Notes under the pieces: model-generated | The model's input: the letters and a program-made list of their open reading frames with translations, nothing else | Database searches by the model: none | What the model was told of the DNA's origin: nothing | Source of the DNA: Roseovarius sp. W115 | Lineage (GTDB): Bacteria > Pseudomonadota > Alphaproteobacteria > Rhodobacterales > Rhodobacteraceae | Direction of reading: 5' to 3' | Assembly: GCF_032842945.2 (NCBI RefSeq) | Contig: NZ_CP146606.1 | Coordinates: 496,001 to 560,000, forward strand | DNA length: 64,000 nt | In this document: piece after piece, positions 27,892 to 37,130 of the stretch | Layout: every line of letters starts with the position of its first letter | Position numbering within the stretch: position 1 is the first letter of the stretch | Program-made: the position numbers and the translations under genes

Positions 27892-29149
27892 CTACCACCC
27901 CCTGCTTGAGGGTTTTTGCCGCTGATTGGCTCAGTGAACGGATTTCCGAGGACATGGCGATTTTGTTCTGAACGGCAAAGTGTTCATGGTTTTGGGCCAC
28001 TTTTGTGAGATCGTAGAGATAGTTGACCATCACACCATGGGATTGTTGCAACCCTTTCTCCGAAACATCTGCCTGGGCATGCACCATCTGAACCTGTGCC
28101 CCATTGCCCAGATGGAATCGCGCGACAGGATCACGCGGTGTGTCATCCGGCCGTTTGGCCGCCACAAGGTAGTGCGCCGCCATTGCGCGCATCAGGTCAT
28201 GGTCCTCCGCAGAGGCCTCTGGCAGGGTGTCACTCAGCCAGCGGGAGAAGCCAGGAATTGGGGACAGCGTGACAAAGGTCTTCAACCCGGGAAGTTCTAG
28301 CGACAGGTCAGCCGCCACTTGCTTGATCAACGAATTGCCAAAGGAAATTCCCGCAAGCCCGGCCTGACAGTTCGAGATCGAGTAGAACACCGCCGTATCT
28401 GCGTCATCGGCCAGAATGCCCGCGCGCTCTTCGGACAGCAGGTTCTGGACAGAGCCTGGAATACCCAAGGTCAGCGCCACTTCGACAAAGATCAGAGGCT
28501 CATCCGGCATCGCTGGATGGAAAAATGCGAAACAGCGCCGGTCAGCAGGTTCAAGACGGCGGCGCAGGTCTTCCCAGCTGTCGATGGCATGGACCGCCTC
28601 ATAGGCGATGATCTTTTCCAGAATATGCGCCGGGCTTTGCCAGTTGATTGGTCGCAGCACCAGAAAGCCGCGATTGAACCAGGACGCAAAGAGGTGGCGA
28701 AAATCAATATCGAGCGCCTCAAGTGATGGATCACCCTCTGACAGGCGCAATAGGTCTGCACGCATGTTGACCAGTTGCCCGGTGGCGTTGGGCACCATGT
28801 TGAGGCGCCGGATCAATTCCTGTCGCTGCGGTTCAGCCGCCAACAAAAAGCTTTTGTAGCTCGCTCTGCCCGGATCCGCCTCGTAAGTCGACAGCGCCCC
28901 GCGCACAGCTTCGGGGTCGATGTTCATCTCTTCGGCCACGTGGCGGAAGAACGCGCGTTTTCGATCATCATCCATCTCGGCAAAGCGCGTCAGGATCAAT
29001 TGTCCCAGCGCACGCCCTTCGCCTTCGCTGCTGGCATTAACCAGCGCCGCGGCAAGATCTTCGGTGCTGCGCGCATCATCGGAAAACAGGTTTGCAAACT
29101 TCACCCTGCGGTCAAAAACTGTCGACAACAGATCGGCGAGCATCGTCAT
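27872..29149 (-). CDS. matA: Malonyl-CoA decarboxylase MatA
   Basis: 425 aa from the ATG at 29149, which overlaps the stop of the TRAP permease gene (ATGA); the frame is open upstream within that gene. Malonyl-CoA decarboxylase turns malonyl-CoA into acetyl-CoA. Family motifs are clear: EEMNIDPEAVRGALSTYEAD in the N-terminal helical domain, and in the catalytic domain LTLGIPGSVQNLL, FYSISNCQAGLAGISFGNSL, ARFHLGNGAQVQMVHAQAD and SHGVMVNYLYDL. Coupled to MatB it converts imported malonate to acetyl-CoA. Confidence 0.95.
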   Translation of the reverse strand: MTMLADLLSTVFDRRVKFANLFSDDARSTEDLAAALVNASSEGEGRALGQLILTRFAEMDDDRKRAFFRHVAEEMNIDPEAVRGALSTYEADPGRASYKSFLLAAEPQRQELIRRLNMVPNATGQLVNMRADLLRLSEGDPSLEALDIDFRHLFASWFNRGFLVLRPINWQSPAHILEKIIAYEAVHAIDSWEDLRRRLEPADRRCFAFFHPAMPDEPLIFVEVALTLGIPGSVQNLLSEERAGILADDADTAVFYSISNCQAGLAGISFGNSLIKQVAADLSLELPGLKTFVTLSPIPGFSRWLSDTLPEASAEDHDLMRAMAAHYLVAAKRPDDTPRDPVARFHLGNGAQVQMVHAQADVSEKGLQQSHGVMVNYLYDLTKVAQNHEHFAVQNKIAMSSEIRSLSQSAAKTLKQGVVDDKPAL

Positions 29150-30462
29150 CTTGTGGCTCCCATCACGACATCTGGTAACCATGTGGCGATGCCGGGGAAA
29201 AGGCACAAGAGAATGATGGCGATGATCATGCAGGCGACGAAAGGCAGCGAGCCTTTGAGGATCGTTTTGAGCGAGATATCAGGCGCGATACCGTTGATGA
29301 CATAAAGGTTGAGACCGACAGGCGGTGAAATCAGGCCGATTTCCATGTTGATGGTCAGCACCACGGCAAACCAGATAGGGTCGAACCCGGCGGTGGTGAT
29401 GATGGGCAAAAGGATTGGGGCCGCCATCAGGATCACAGCCACTGGAGGCAGGAAGAACCCGGCAATCAACAGGAAGACATTGATCGCACCCATCAAAACC
29501 CAGCGGTTGACGTCGAGTGTGCCAATCCATTCGGCGATAGCCTGGGTGATGAAGAGCGATGAGAGCATGTAGCTGAAGACGCCCGCCGCCGCGATGATGA
29601 AGAGGATCATCACCGATTCCTTGGTGCTGTCACGCAGCACGACCCAGAGGTCGCGTGGGTTCCAAAGCTTGTAGATGATCATCGCAATGAGCAGGCACAT
29701 CAATGCGCCCACCGCCGCCGTTTCCGACGGCGTCGCGATGCCGCCATACATGGCGTAAAGAACACCAAGAATGATGCCCAGAAACGGCAAGACGCGCGGC
29801 AGGATTTCGAATTTTTCGCGCCACGTGTAGCTGCCAGAGCTGAGCACAGTCGCGTCACCGGACCGCCAGGTCGAATAGAGCGACCACGCCATGAAGAGCC
29901 CAACCAGAAGCAGGCCGGGGAACACCCCGGCCAGGAACAATCGCCCAATCGATGTCTCGGTGGCGATGCCATAAACGATCATGGTCACGGAAGGCGGGAT
30001 CAGGATACCCAGCGTGCCACCGGCTGCGATGGAGCCAGCGGCCACGGCATCCGGGTAGCCGCGTTTGCGCATCTCGGGGATACCCATTTTACCGATGGCC
30101 GCACATGTTGCCGGTGATGACCCCGACATGGCCGAGAAGAGCGCGCAGGCCCCAAGGTTCGAAACCACCAGTCCTCCGGGGACGCGGGTGAGCCAACGCT
30201 CCAGAGCCTCATAAAGGTCCGCGCCTGCCCGTGTGGATGCAATCGACGCGCCCATGATGATGAACATCGGGATCGACAAAAGTGCGAAGTTGTCGAGCTT
30301 GCCAAAGAGAATTTCGGGCATGAGTTCCAGCGAACGCATCCCATCAAAGACGATCAAAAAACCAGCTGAGACGATGAGAAGTCCCAGGGCAACCGAAACG
30401 CCTGAGAAGAGAACAAATATGGTGAAAAAGGCGACCAGCGCGCCAAGGACAAGAGGATCCAT
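29146..30462 (-). CDS. TRAP transporter large permease (malonate operon)
   Basis: 438 aa DctM-type membrane protein. Motifs: AAGSIAAGGTLGILIPPSVT in the first half and GFFLPPVAVILMAAPILLPI in the second, then NMEIGLISPPVGLNLYV. It starts one base before the small permease ends (TGATG-type junction) and overlaps the decarboxylase start by 4 bp. By context it imports malonate (MatM). Confidence 0.93.
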   Translation of the reverse strand: MDPLVLGALVAFFTIFVLFSGVSVALGLLIVSAGFLIVFDGMRSLELMPEILFGKLDNFALLSIPMFIIMGASIASTRAGADLYEALERWLTRVPGGLVVSNLGACALFSAMSGSSPATCAAIGKMGIPEMRKRGYPDAVAAGSIAAGGTLGILIPPSVTMIVYGIATETSIGRLFLAGVFPGLLLVGLFMAWSLYSTWRSGDATVLSSGSYTWREKFEILPRVLPFLGIILGVLYAMYGGIATPSETAAVGALMCLLIAMIIYKLWNPRDLWVVLRDSTKESVMILFIIAAAGVFSYMLSSLFITQAIAEWIGTLDVNRWVLMGAINVFLLIAGFFLPPVAVILMAAPILLPIITTAGFDPIWFAVVLTINMEIGLISPPVGLNLYVINGIAPDISLKTILKGSLPFVACMIIAIILLCLFPGIATWLPDVVMGATR

Positions 30463-31010
30463 CAGCCGTCCTCCAGCCCAAAGGGTTTGTCAACGCCGAT
30501 GATCACAGCCACCAGATCAGCGATGAGTTGCAACAGCAAAAGACCAAACCCCACCGGCAACGCAAGGTAAGGAATCCAAAGCCTTACGCCCCAAACCGTA
30601 TCCGATTTCCAGCCGCGTTCCCACGCGAAATGCCAATAGTCGTAGCCGTAGAAGAGCATGACGCCCACGATCACGATCGAAAGGCTGAGCGTAACCATGG
30701 CCAAGCCAAACCGTGCCTTTGGTGGCAAGGCCAGCGGGATCAGATCGACATTCACGTGACCGCGCAAGCGCTGCACATATGGCAAGCCGATGAGCGTGGC
30801 CGCGATGACCAGATAGATTACCGCCTCGGTCTGCCACACCGTTGAGCCGTTGAGCACAAAGCGCACAAAGATCATCTGGCAGGTGATCATCACCGCCGTC
30901 ACGATCATGGCCGCCGAGCACCAACCCGCCAGCGTGGAGATCGCCGCAACTGAGCGCAAAAATAGGTTGTCCCCGACGCGTGCGACCGAGGCGTTGCTTT
31001 GGCCAGCCAT
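30462..31010 (-). CDS. TRAP transporter small permease (malonate operon)
   Basis: 182 aa, four membrane helices, DctQ type: VTAVMITCQMIFVRFVLNGS in helix 2 and YLVIAATLIGLPYVQRLRGH leading to VNVDLIPL. It is the MatQ position in the operon. A 60-bp gap with a strong hairpin separates it from the binding-protein gene upstream. Confidence 0.92.
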   Translation of the reverse strand: MAGQSNASVARVGDNLFLRSVAAISTLAGWCSAAMIVTAVMITCQMIFVRFVLNGSTVWQTEAVIYLVIAATLIGLPYVQRLRGHVNVDLIPLALPPKARFGLAMVTLSLSIVIVGVMLFYGYDYWHFAWERGWKSDTVWGVRLWIPYLALPVGFGLLLLQLIADLVAVIIGVDKPFGLEDG

Positions 31011-31036
31011 GGCTCACTCCTGTATTCGAATTGGGT

Positions 31037-31057
31037 GGGGCCGCGACACGCGGCCCC
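31037..31057 (-). repeat. Intra-operon hairpin 3' of the malonate binding-protein gene
   Basis: GGGGCCGCG pairs perfectly with CGCGGCCCC around a 3-base loop, 13 bp after the stop of the binding-protein gene. No T run follows, so a role in transcript stability or partial attenuation is more likely than full termination. Confidence 0.65.
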
Positions 31058-31070
31058 GCTCAGCCGTGGG

Positions 31071-32057
31071 TCACTCGACCGAAAGAGCCATATCAAGCAA
31101 TTCCTGACCACCCGGTGTTTCCTCGACGAAGGCTTTGTAGGACGTCTCTTGCGCCAAGGCACGCCAGGCATCGAACTCTTCGAGCGTCATATTGGCAATC
31201 TCAACACCGTTGTCGGCAAAGATCTTGGCCGATGCCGCGTCCTGTTTCTTGGCTTCTTCGAGATAGAACGCCTCGGCCTTTTCGGCACCGGCCATAATCG
31301 CAGCTTGCTGTTCTTCGGTCAGACCCTCAAACGCGGATTTGTTCATCAAGAGCGGCTGATACATGAACCACAAGGCAAAGTCGCTGGCCGGTGTATAGCA
31401 GGCCACCTGTTCGTAGATGCGGTAGCTGACAAAGGACGACGATGAGGTGTTCGCCGCCGTCAAAACACCTGTCTGCATGGCATTGTAGATTTCGGATGAG
31501 GCCATAGAGGCAATAGATGCCCCTGCCCCGGCCAGCATTTGTTCAAACGCTTTGCCCGCTGCGCGCGTCTGTTGACCTTTGACGTCCTCCGGGCTTGTGA
31601 TGCATCCATCTTTGCCGACAAACCCACCGGCAAGATAACCGTGCACAAGCACCTTCACGTCATCTTCGGCCATGAGTTCTTCCAGCTTGCCCATGAAATC
31701 GCTTTCATTGAGCCGTGCAGCATGGTCGTGGTTCTTCACCAAACCCGGCATCAGTGTCAGGTTGAATTCAGGCCGTTGACCACCTGCATAGCTGAGCGGG
31801 AAGACCGTCATATCCAACTGGCCTCGGCTCAGGGGCTTGTATTGCTCACGTGGCTTGAACAGCGATTTGGACGGGAAAATCTTGATTTCCAAGTCTACGT
31901 CAGCCGCGGCGACTTCGTTCGCGACGATCTCTGCCACCTTATGACGGACATCTGATGTGGACCATTGGTGCGACAGTCTTAGCTCTGCGGCTTCGGCAGC
32001 CCATGTGCCTGCCAAAAGCGCGGTCGCCGCCAGAGTGGCGGTGAACTTCATAGTCAT
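31071..32057 (-). CDS. TRAP transporter substrate-binding protein (malonate operon)
   Basis: 328 aa. Signal peptide MTMKFTATLAATALLAGTWA ending in EAAE. The DctP-family fold is seen in LRLSHQWSTSDVRHKVAEIV near the mature N-terminus, GQLDMTVFPLSYAGGQRPEF, and GVLTAANTSSSSFVSYRIYE in the region that normally contacts the ligand carboxylate. By operon context it is the malonate receptor (MatP). It is first in the operon, divergent from the GntR regulator. Confidence 0.9.
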   Translation of the reverse strand: MTMKFTATLAATALLAGTWAAEAAELRLSHQWSTSDVRHKVAEIVANEVAAADVDLEIKIFPSKSLFKPREQYKPLSRGQLDMTVFPLSYAGGQRPEFNLTLMPGLVKNHDHAARLNESDFMGKLEELMAEDDVKVLVHGYLAGGFVGKDGCITSPEDVKGQQTRAAGKAFEQMLAGAGASIASMASSEIYNAMQTGVLTAANTSSSSFVSYRIYEQVACYTPASDFALWFMYQPLLMNKSAFEGLTEEQQAAIMAGAEKAEAFYLEEAKKQDAASAKIFADNGVEIANMTLEEFDAWRALAQETSYKAFVEETPGGQELLDMALSVE

Positions 32058-32135
32058 AACATTCCTCCCATTGCGCTTCCGATTCTTGATCGGACTGCAT
32101 TCAAGTTGCAGTACGTGCGTTCAAAGTCAATTATT

Positions 32136-32159
32136 TTGTATACAAGAATATGATTCTTG
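32136..32159. promoter_or_regulatory. Two overlapping palindromes between matPQMAB and the GntR gene
   Basis: TTGTATACAA (32136-32145) is a perfect 10-bp palindrome of the type bound by FCD-class GntR regulators. It overlaps CAAGAAT-ATG-ATTCTTG (32143-32159), a perfect inverted repeat with 7-bp arms. They lie 33 bp upstream of the regulator ATG and about 80 bp upstream of the malonate operon. The likely binder is the divergent GntR protein. Confidence 0.6.
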
Positions 32160-32191
32160 CGCACGATATCGCTGCATGTTAAGTGCGAAAT

Positions 32192-32848
32192 ATGGAACGC
32201 AAACGTGCAGATATCATCGCAGATGAGCTTGAAGGGCTGATTTTTGACGGCACATTTGTCGATGGTGAACGGCTGGACGAGGTTCAGCTGTCAGAGAGAT
32301 TTGCCGTATCGCGCACACCAATTCGTGAAGCTTTACAGCGCCTTGCGCAATCCGGCCTGGTCGAACAACTGCCCCGACGAGGTGTCTTTGTGCGACAACC
32401 TGGCCCTATCGAGCTGATCGAGATGTTCGAAGTCATGGCCGAGTTGGAGGCGGCCAGCGCCCGGTTTGCGGCTTCACGTATTTCAGATGACGCGCTGAAA
32501 GAGCTCAACAAGACAAACGCACGCTGCAATGCGGCTGTCGAGGCGCAGGACACGGACGGGTATTACCGCGAAAACGAACGGTTTCACGCCCTGCTCTATC
32601 GCCAATCGGGCAACCGGTTTCTGGAACAGGAATGCCTGCGCCTGCAACGGCGCTTGCAGCCGTTTCGGCGTGTCCAACTCCGTTTACGGGGACGTCTCAA
32701 GCAATCCATGGCCGAACATGAGAGGATCGTTGCAGCCTTGCAGGACGGCGATGGAGAGGCCGCAGCCCGCGAGATCCGTGCGCATGTGGCAGTACAGGGC
32801 GAGAAATTCCACCACCTGATGAGCAGCCTGAATCCGGCCGCGGAGTAG
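32192..32848 (+). CDS. GntR-family regulator with FCD domain (malonate operon)
   Basis: 218 aa from the ATG at 32192; a GTG at 32183 is a weaker alternative. N-terminal winged helix with the GntR signature LSERFAVSRTPIREALQRLA, then an FCD ligand domain of about 140 residues (MFEVMAELEAASARFAASRI, ENERFHALLYRQSGN, HERIVAALQDGDGEAAAREI) holding the metal/ligand histidines. It is divergent from the malonate genes, the position of MatR in other bacteria, and probably represses them until malonate or malonyl-CoA is present. Confidence 0.9.
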   Translation: MERKRADIIADELEGLIFDGTFVDGERLDEVQLSERFAVSRTPIREALQRLAQSGLVEQLPRRGVFVRQPGPIELIEMFEVMAELEAASARFAASRISDDALKELNKTNARCNAAVEAQDTDGYYRENERFHALLYRQSGNRFLEQECLRLQRRLQPFRRVQLRLRGRLKQSMAEHERIVAALQDGDGEAAAREIRAHVAVQGEKFHHLMSSLNPAAE

Positions 32849-33006
32849 ACCAGGGTCTGACTGGCGCTAGTCTGCTCAAGTGTTGATCAACTGGCGGCAA
32901 ATCTTCGCTGAAAACCGGACGTCCCCCTTAGCCGACGCAATCTCGCCACTTTTCCAAAACATGTAAGCAAACAAGGGATTTATCTAATTTCCCAGGGGTG
33001 CTGCCA

Positions 33007-33846
33007 ATGAGCCTTTTTGACGTCGCGCAAAGCCGAACGACGCGCCGGTCGCGGGTGTATTCCGGACGGATCAAGCGATCTATCCTTGGTGCGGGATTGC
33101 GGCATCCAGCGATCTTCCTGCACCTGCCCAAATGCGGCGGGACGTCTCTGTCTGAGGCGCTCTATGCCACGGTGCCGATTCACAAACGCGTTGGCGTGAT
33201 TGATGCCCTCTCAACCCGGCGTGCTGCCTCTGTTCTTGCCTTTGGCGAAGACGATGCGTGGCGATGTCACGATGATCTGGAGCATGGGCATCACACGTTT
33301 GATCTGCGTGAGCGGCTGCTGCTGACGCATGGGTGCTGGCACACGGATCTGATCCATGGCCATGTGCTTTTGACCGACCAGATACGCAAGCACCTCTTGG
33401 GTCGGTACAAGCTTTTGACGATCATGCGCGACCCGGTGGCGCGCACAATCTCGAACTACCGCATGGCTGTTGCTGCAGGCATTGCCGATCCGAACCCCGA
33501 TATCTGGCTGCAAAGCCCAATTGCCCGGGCGCATTGCACGACATATCTGCGGTATCTGTCGGGTCAGCACAGCGTGCCAAAGGAGGCCGAAACTGCCAGT
33601 CTGGTGCGTGCTACAGAAGCGCTGAAAGACTTCTCCTTGATCGGATTTCTTGAGGATATAGAGGGCTTTGCGCATGCTTTTGAACGTGTTTTCGGAGCCA
33701 CTCTGAGCTTGCACAAATACAATCAAGCCAAAGGCCCTGAGATCACATTCACCTCGGCACAGAAGGATCAGCTTTGCGAGATGTGCGCGGCAGATGCCGC
33801 TCTCTACGCTCGTGCGAAAGAATTTCAGGACCTTACCGATGAGTGA
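33007..33846 (+). CDS. Sulfotransferase-like protein, exopolysaccharide locus
   Basis: 279 aa from the ATG at 33007, with AGGGG eight bases upstream; a GTG nine bases earlier is possible. The PAPS-binding 5'-phosphosulfate loop is FLHLPKCGGTSLSEAL and the 3'-phosphate site is LLTIMRDPVARTISNYRM, as in carbohydrate sulfotransferases of the Sulfotransfer_2 type. It is cytosolic with no membrane segment. Its end overlaps the next glycosyltransferase start by 8 bp, so the two are coupled. It is one of three sulfotransferases in this locus. Confidence 0.85.
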   Translation: MSLFDVAQSRTTRRSRVYSGRIKRSILGAGLRHPAIFLHLPKCGGTSLSEALYATVPIHKRVGVIDALSTRRAASVLAFGEDDAWRCHDDLEHGHHTFDLRERLLLTHGCWHTDLIHGHVLLTDQIRKHLLGRYKLLTIMRDPVARTISNYRMAVAAGIADPNPDIWLQSPIARAHCTTYLRYLSGQHSVPKEAETASLVRATEALKDFSLIGFLEDIEGFAHAFERVFGATLSLHKYNQAKGPEITFTSAQKDQLCEMCAADAALYARAKEFQDLTDE

Positions 33847-35029
33847 GAAAAAACGTCCCCTGCGCGTGGCTTATTTCGCCCATGACTGGGGGGATGCGGC
33901 GATCAAACGACGCGTGGCGGGGTTTGCCCGTGACGGGATCGAAGTGTCCGGCTTTGCCAGCTATCGCGCCGACGCTATGCGGCCCGATTGGGTCGTGGCC
34001 GACTTGGGCCGCACCTATGACAATGGGTATCTGCATCGCGCGCGCGCCATTCTGACGGGAGCCGAAGCGGCGCAAATCCCTGCTTTGGCTCAGGCTGATC
34101 TCATTGTAGCGCGCAATTTGGATATGTTGTTGACCGCTTTGCTTGCGCGGCGGCGCGCGCGGCTGCAAACCCCGGTGATTTATGAGTGCCTGGACATTCA
34201 CCGGCTCGTTGCACGGCAGGATCGTATCGGGCATCTGTTTCGCACAATCGAACGACGCGCCTTGCGGCATTGCGCCGGGCACTGGGTGTCTTCGCCAGCG
34301 TTCCTGACCGAGCATTTTGAGCGATACTATCCAGACGCCAAAGGCGCCCGGCTTTTGGAAAACCGGTTGCAGGCACGGCTTAGCTCGCGCCCCGACGGCG
34401 CAAAAGCCATTGGAGAAAAGTTGCGGATTGGTTGGTTTGGCAATCTGCGTTGCGCGCGATCTCTCGATCTGTTGTGCAATCTTTCCATAGAGTTTGATGA
34501 TAAAGTTGAGGTGATCCTGCACGGCTATCCCGCTGAAGCCGAAATCCCTGATTTTCATCACATCATCAATGCGCACCCCAACATGACCTATGGCGGTCGT
34601 TATCGATGGCCGGAGGAATTGAAGGCGATCTATGATGAGGTCGATACCGTCTGGGCCGGGGATTTCATGGATGCCGGGCTGAATTCCCAATGGCTTTTGC
34701 CCAATCGTCTTTATGAAGGCGGATGGTATGGCTGCCCGCCAATCGCCCCGGCGGATGCGCAAACTGGCCAATGGATTGCGGCGCATGAGAGCGGCTTTGT
34801 TTTAGATGAACCTCTGGAAACGACCTTACCTGCATTCGTGAAAGAGCTGTTGGCACGTCCAAACATGATCATGGCCGCGCAAGAGCGGCTTCTGGCACTT
34901 TCGGAAGATGTGTTTGTTGAACCTCGAGGCACTTTGCTCAAGTTGGTCAAGGAGGCGATCAACGCAGACACGCCCCGCCATGCCGGGCGCTCCTCGCCTT
35001 CCAAGGCTAGTATTGCGTCTTCGGCGTAA
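33839..35029 (+). CDS. Glycosyltransferase (GT-B type)
   Basis: 396 aa from the ATG at 33839 overlapping the sulfotransferase stop. The N-terminal part reads LRVAYFAHDWGDAAIKRRVA and VIYECLDIHRLVARQDRIGH; the C-terminal part has KLRIGWFGNLRCARSLDLLC, LHGYPAEAEIPDF, and NRLYEGGWYGCPPIAP, the usual sugar-nucleotide pocket order of GT-B enzymes. No membrane segments. It adds a sugar to the repeat unit of the exopolysaccharide, the donor unknown. Its end overlaps the convergent glycosyltransferase gene by 23 bp. Confidence 0.82.
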   Translation: MSEKKRPLRVAYFAHDWGDAAIKRRVAGFARDGIEVSGFASYRADAMRPDWVVADLGRTYDNGYLHRARAILTGAEAAQIPALAQADLIVARNLDMLLTALLARRRARLQTPVIYECLDIHRLVARQDRIGHLFRTIERRALRHCAGHWVSSPAFLTEHFERYYPDAKGARLLENRLQARLSSRPDGAKAIGEKLRIGWFGNLRCARSLDLLCNLSIEFDDKVEVILHGYPAEAEIPDFHHIINAHPNMTYGGRYRWPEELKAIYDEVDTVWAGDFMDAGLNSQWLLPNRLYEGGWYGCPPIAPADAQTGQWIAAHESGFVLDEPLETTLPAFVKELLARPNMIMAAQERLLALSEDVFVEPRGTLLKLVKEAINADTPRHAGRSSPSKASIASSA

Positions 35030-35900
35030 GCCGCACCAGACCTGCCATTACGCCAAGATGCATGACGCCCCGGCGCAACCACCAAAGCCGCCGGGTTGCA
35101 TACCCTGCAGAGATCAAAGCCAGGATCAGGCAATAAGCGGCCTTCAACATCGCCAAAAACACGAGTTTCGGAAGCGCCCAAAGCCGCGCATCCCGGCGGC
35201 TCAATTCTCCAAACACATGCCCTGCGTTAAAGCTGCGTCGCATGAGCCAGCCGGGGGTCAGCCGGGAGGGCGCGACGTCCTCGAATACTTGGGCAGTTTC
35301 ACAGATGCCCAAATGCGCGCCGGTTTGCCACAACCGGTGGAAATAGTCGGTATCTTCTCCGCCGGTGCGTCCTTTGGCAATTTCAAAGCGTAGCGCGCGC
35401 GCAGCGGCGGGCCGCATGTCGACCAAAGCGTTGCAAGTATGACCGGTACGCACCTCTCCGCGCCGAAGAACGGGGCGATTGGAATGGAAATCGCCCTTGG
35501 AGATATGCTTGGGGGCGTCTGGCGGATAGATGGCAATCGCAGGGCCAAACACCGCGCCGTAACCTTTTGCGCACAAAGCCTCATGAAGGTTCAAAAGCCA
35601 GTTGGCATCCACAATTTCATCGTCATCAATCCAAGCCACCAAATCCGCCTCGGACGCCTCAAGACAGGCATTGCGTGCGATGGAAATGTTGCGCGCCGGT
35701 GCGTGGATATACGTGATCTCGAACGGTAATTCTGCATTATCAATGATCGGGCGAGCGCTTGGCTCGGTGTCATTGTCAGCGACCAGAACACGCACCGCGG
35801 AACGGTTTGGCAGATTTATTTCACGTAACGAGTCCAGCGTCTTTGCCAGGTGCGGCCTGCGAAAGGTGCAAATGCATATATCGATGCTCACCGGGTCCAT
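35007..35900 (-). CDS. Family 2 glycosyltransferase (ExoM-like)
   Basis: 297 aa from the ATG at 35900; the frame is open upstream within the next gene but only this start fits the family. It opens with IDICICTFRRPHLAKTLDSL, has the DxD-type EADLVAWIDDDEIVDANWLL, and GGEDTDYFHRLWQTGAHLGI as the acceptor/catalytic region. This is the layout of ExoM-like GT2 proteins in succinoglycan synthesis. Two weak membrane segments near the C-terminus suggest membrane association. It lies 8 bp from the ExoA-like gene. Confidence 0.87.
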   Translation of the reverse strand: MDPVSIDICICTFRRPHLAKTLDSLREINLPNRSAVRVLVADNDTEPSARPIIDNAELPFEITYIHAPARNISIARNACLEASEADLVAWIDDDEIVDANWLLNLHEALCAKGYGAVFGPAIAIYPPDAPKHISKGDFHSNRPVLRRGEVRTGHTCNALVDMRPAAARALRFEIAKGRTGGEDTDYFHRLWQTGAHLGICETAQVFEDVAPSRLTPGWLMRRSFNAGHVFGELSRRDARLWALPKLVFLAMLKAAYCLILALISAGYATRRLWWLRRGVMHLGVMAGLVRLTPKTQY

Positions 35901-35908
35901 CTTGGTCG

Positions 35909-36973
35909 TCACCCGGTTTGAGATTGAACATTGCGCGCTGGCGCTGGTGACATAATCCGCTTTAGAAATCCAAGTCCCCAGGCCATGTGCATCGCGCCAA
36001 GCGCCGGACCCGACCAGAGCCCGTCCCTGCTGCGCAACAGCATTGCCGCTACCAGTGATGTTGAGATTAGAACGCTGGCATAAAGCGCGGGCCACATTAG
36101 CGCCAAAGATGTGAAGGGTATTGCGAGTGCTGAGCCTATCAAGAGAAGGCTGTTGAGAACCGGTATCAACTGACGCAGACGCGGTCGAGCGCGGTGTTTC
36201 AGCAAGGTGTTCGCCCGCCCGCGCCCGTAATTCCAATACTGCTGCCAAACCGCGAGCAAAGTGGGACGCATTACATAGGATATGCGCGTCTTGTCGGTCA
36301 GCCAGATCCTTCCCCCCGATTGTGCAAGCCGCACATCGAATTCGGCATCTTCGTTGTGGCTGATCGCTGGGTCGTACCCGCCAATGCGCCGGAACCAATC
36401 TATGTCGAAGGCGGCGTGATGGCCGTGATCCACAAACTGAGCCTTTTGCCCGCCGCGATGCGCGGAACCGCCCGACCCCAAAGGGGTGTCGACGATCCAG
36501 GCGGCAGCCTTTTGAAATCCGTCCTGTCCGGTGGCGTCCATGGCCGTGACCACAGACGCAGCTTGGACACGAGCATGTTCGCGCGCCAATGCCTGTACAT
36601 AGCCAGCAGGGTAAATGGCGTGCACGTCGCAGCGCACCAAGAGCCTGTGATGCGGCTGCGACAACTGCGCGACGGCAGCATTGATTCCGGCGGATTGTAG
36701 GCGACCCGGGTTGTCCAACAGATGCAGGTTTGGATAGGTTTCTTTGAGACGCTCAACGATGCCTTGGGTGCCATCGGTACTGCCCCCATCCGCCACGACA
36801 ACGCGACATTGCGCCATCCAGTGGGCAGGTCGCATCAGCGAGTGCAAGCAGGTTTCAATGTGGTCGGCTTCGTTCAGAGCAGGCAGAACAACAAGGATGT
36901 CCGTCGGGTCGATAGCGCTGGATTCAAGCTCAGTATCCGTGACCCAGGTGCTATTTGGGGTCCCCGCCATCAT
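35909..36973 (-). CDS. Family 2 glycosyltransferase (ExoA-like)
   Basis: 354 aa. ILVVLPALNEADHIETCLHS, then RVVVADGGSTDGTQGIVERL, GRLQSAGINAAVA, the DxD region LLVRCDVHAIYPAGYVQAL and DAEFDVRLAQSGGRIWL match ExoA, a beta-1,3-glucosyltransferase in succinoglycan synthesis. Two C-terminal membrane helices (SLLLIGSALAIPFTSLALMW and LYASVLISTSLVAAMLL). Its start is overlapped by the end of a 59-aa membrane protein gene. Confidence 0.88.
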   Translation of the reverse strand: MMAGTPNSTWVTDTELESSAIDPTDILVVLPALNEADHIETCLHSLMRPAHWMAQCRVVVADGGSTDGTQGIVERLKETYPNLHLLDNPGRLQSAGINAAVAQLSQPHHRLLVRCDVHAIYPAGYVQALAREHARVQAASVVTAMDATGQDGFQKAAAWIVDTPLGSGGSAHRGGQKAQFVDHGHHAAFDIDWFRRIGGYDPAISHNEDAEFDVRLAQSGGRIWLTDKTRISYVMRPTLLAVWQQYWNYGRGRANTLLKHRARPRLRQLIPVLNSLLLIGSALAIPFTSLALMWPALYASVLISTSLVAAMLLRSRDGLWSGPALGAMHMAWGLGFLKRIMSPAPARNVQSQTG

Positions 36974-37130
36974 TGGGCCGCTGATCCAGGATCAGGCCAA
37001 TGACCAAGAGACACAAGGGGCCAGCAAGAAAGAACGCGGCGAGGATCAACCAGAACCCTCCATCCGCCAAATATACGATCAAGGCCAGCACGCAGCTTAG
37101 AACCGGTGCCAACAGCAAAAGCCCCTTCAA
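36951..37130 (-). CDS. Small membrane protein of the exo locus, 59 aa (TTG start)
   Basis: The frame on the minus strand from the TTG at 37130 reads MKGLLLLAPVLSCVLALIVY, LADGGFWLILAAFFLAGPLC and LLVIGLILDQRPNDGGDPK. It has two clean hydrophobic helices joined by a short ADGGFW turn and a charged tail. GGGGGG lies about 6 bases upstream as a possible ribosome site. It overlaps the ExoA-like gene start by 23 bp, which suggests translational coupling. There is no ATG or GTG upstream in frame. I do not know its function; two-helix proteins of this size occur in exopolysaccharide operons. Confidence 0.5.
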   Translation of the reverse strand: MKGLLLLAPVLSCVLALIVYLADGGFWLILAAFFLAGPLCLLVIGLILDQRPNDGGDPK

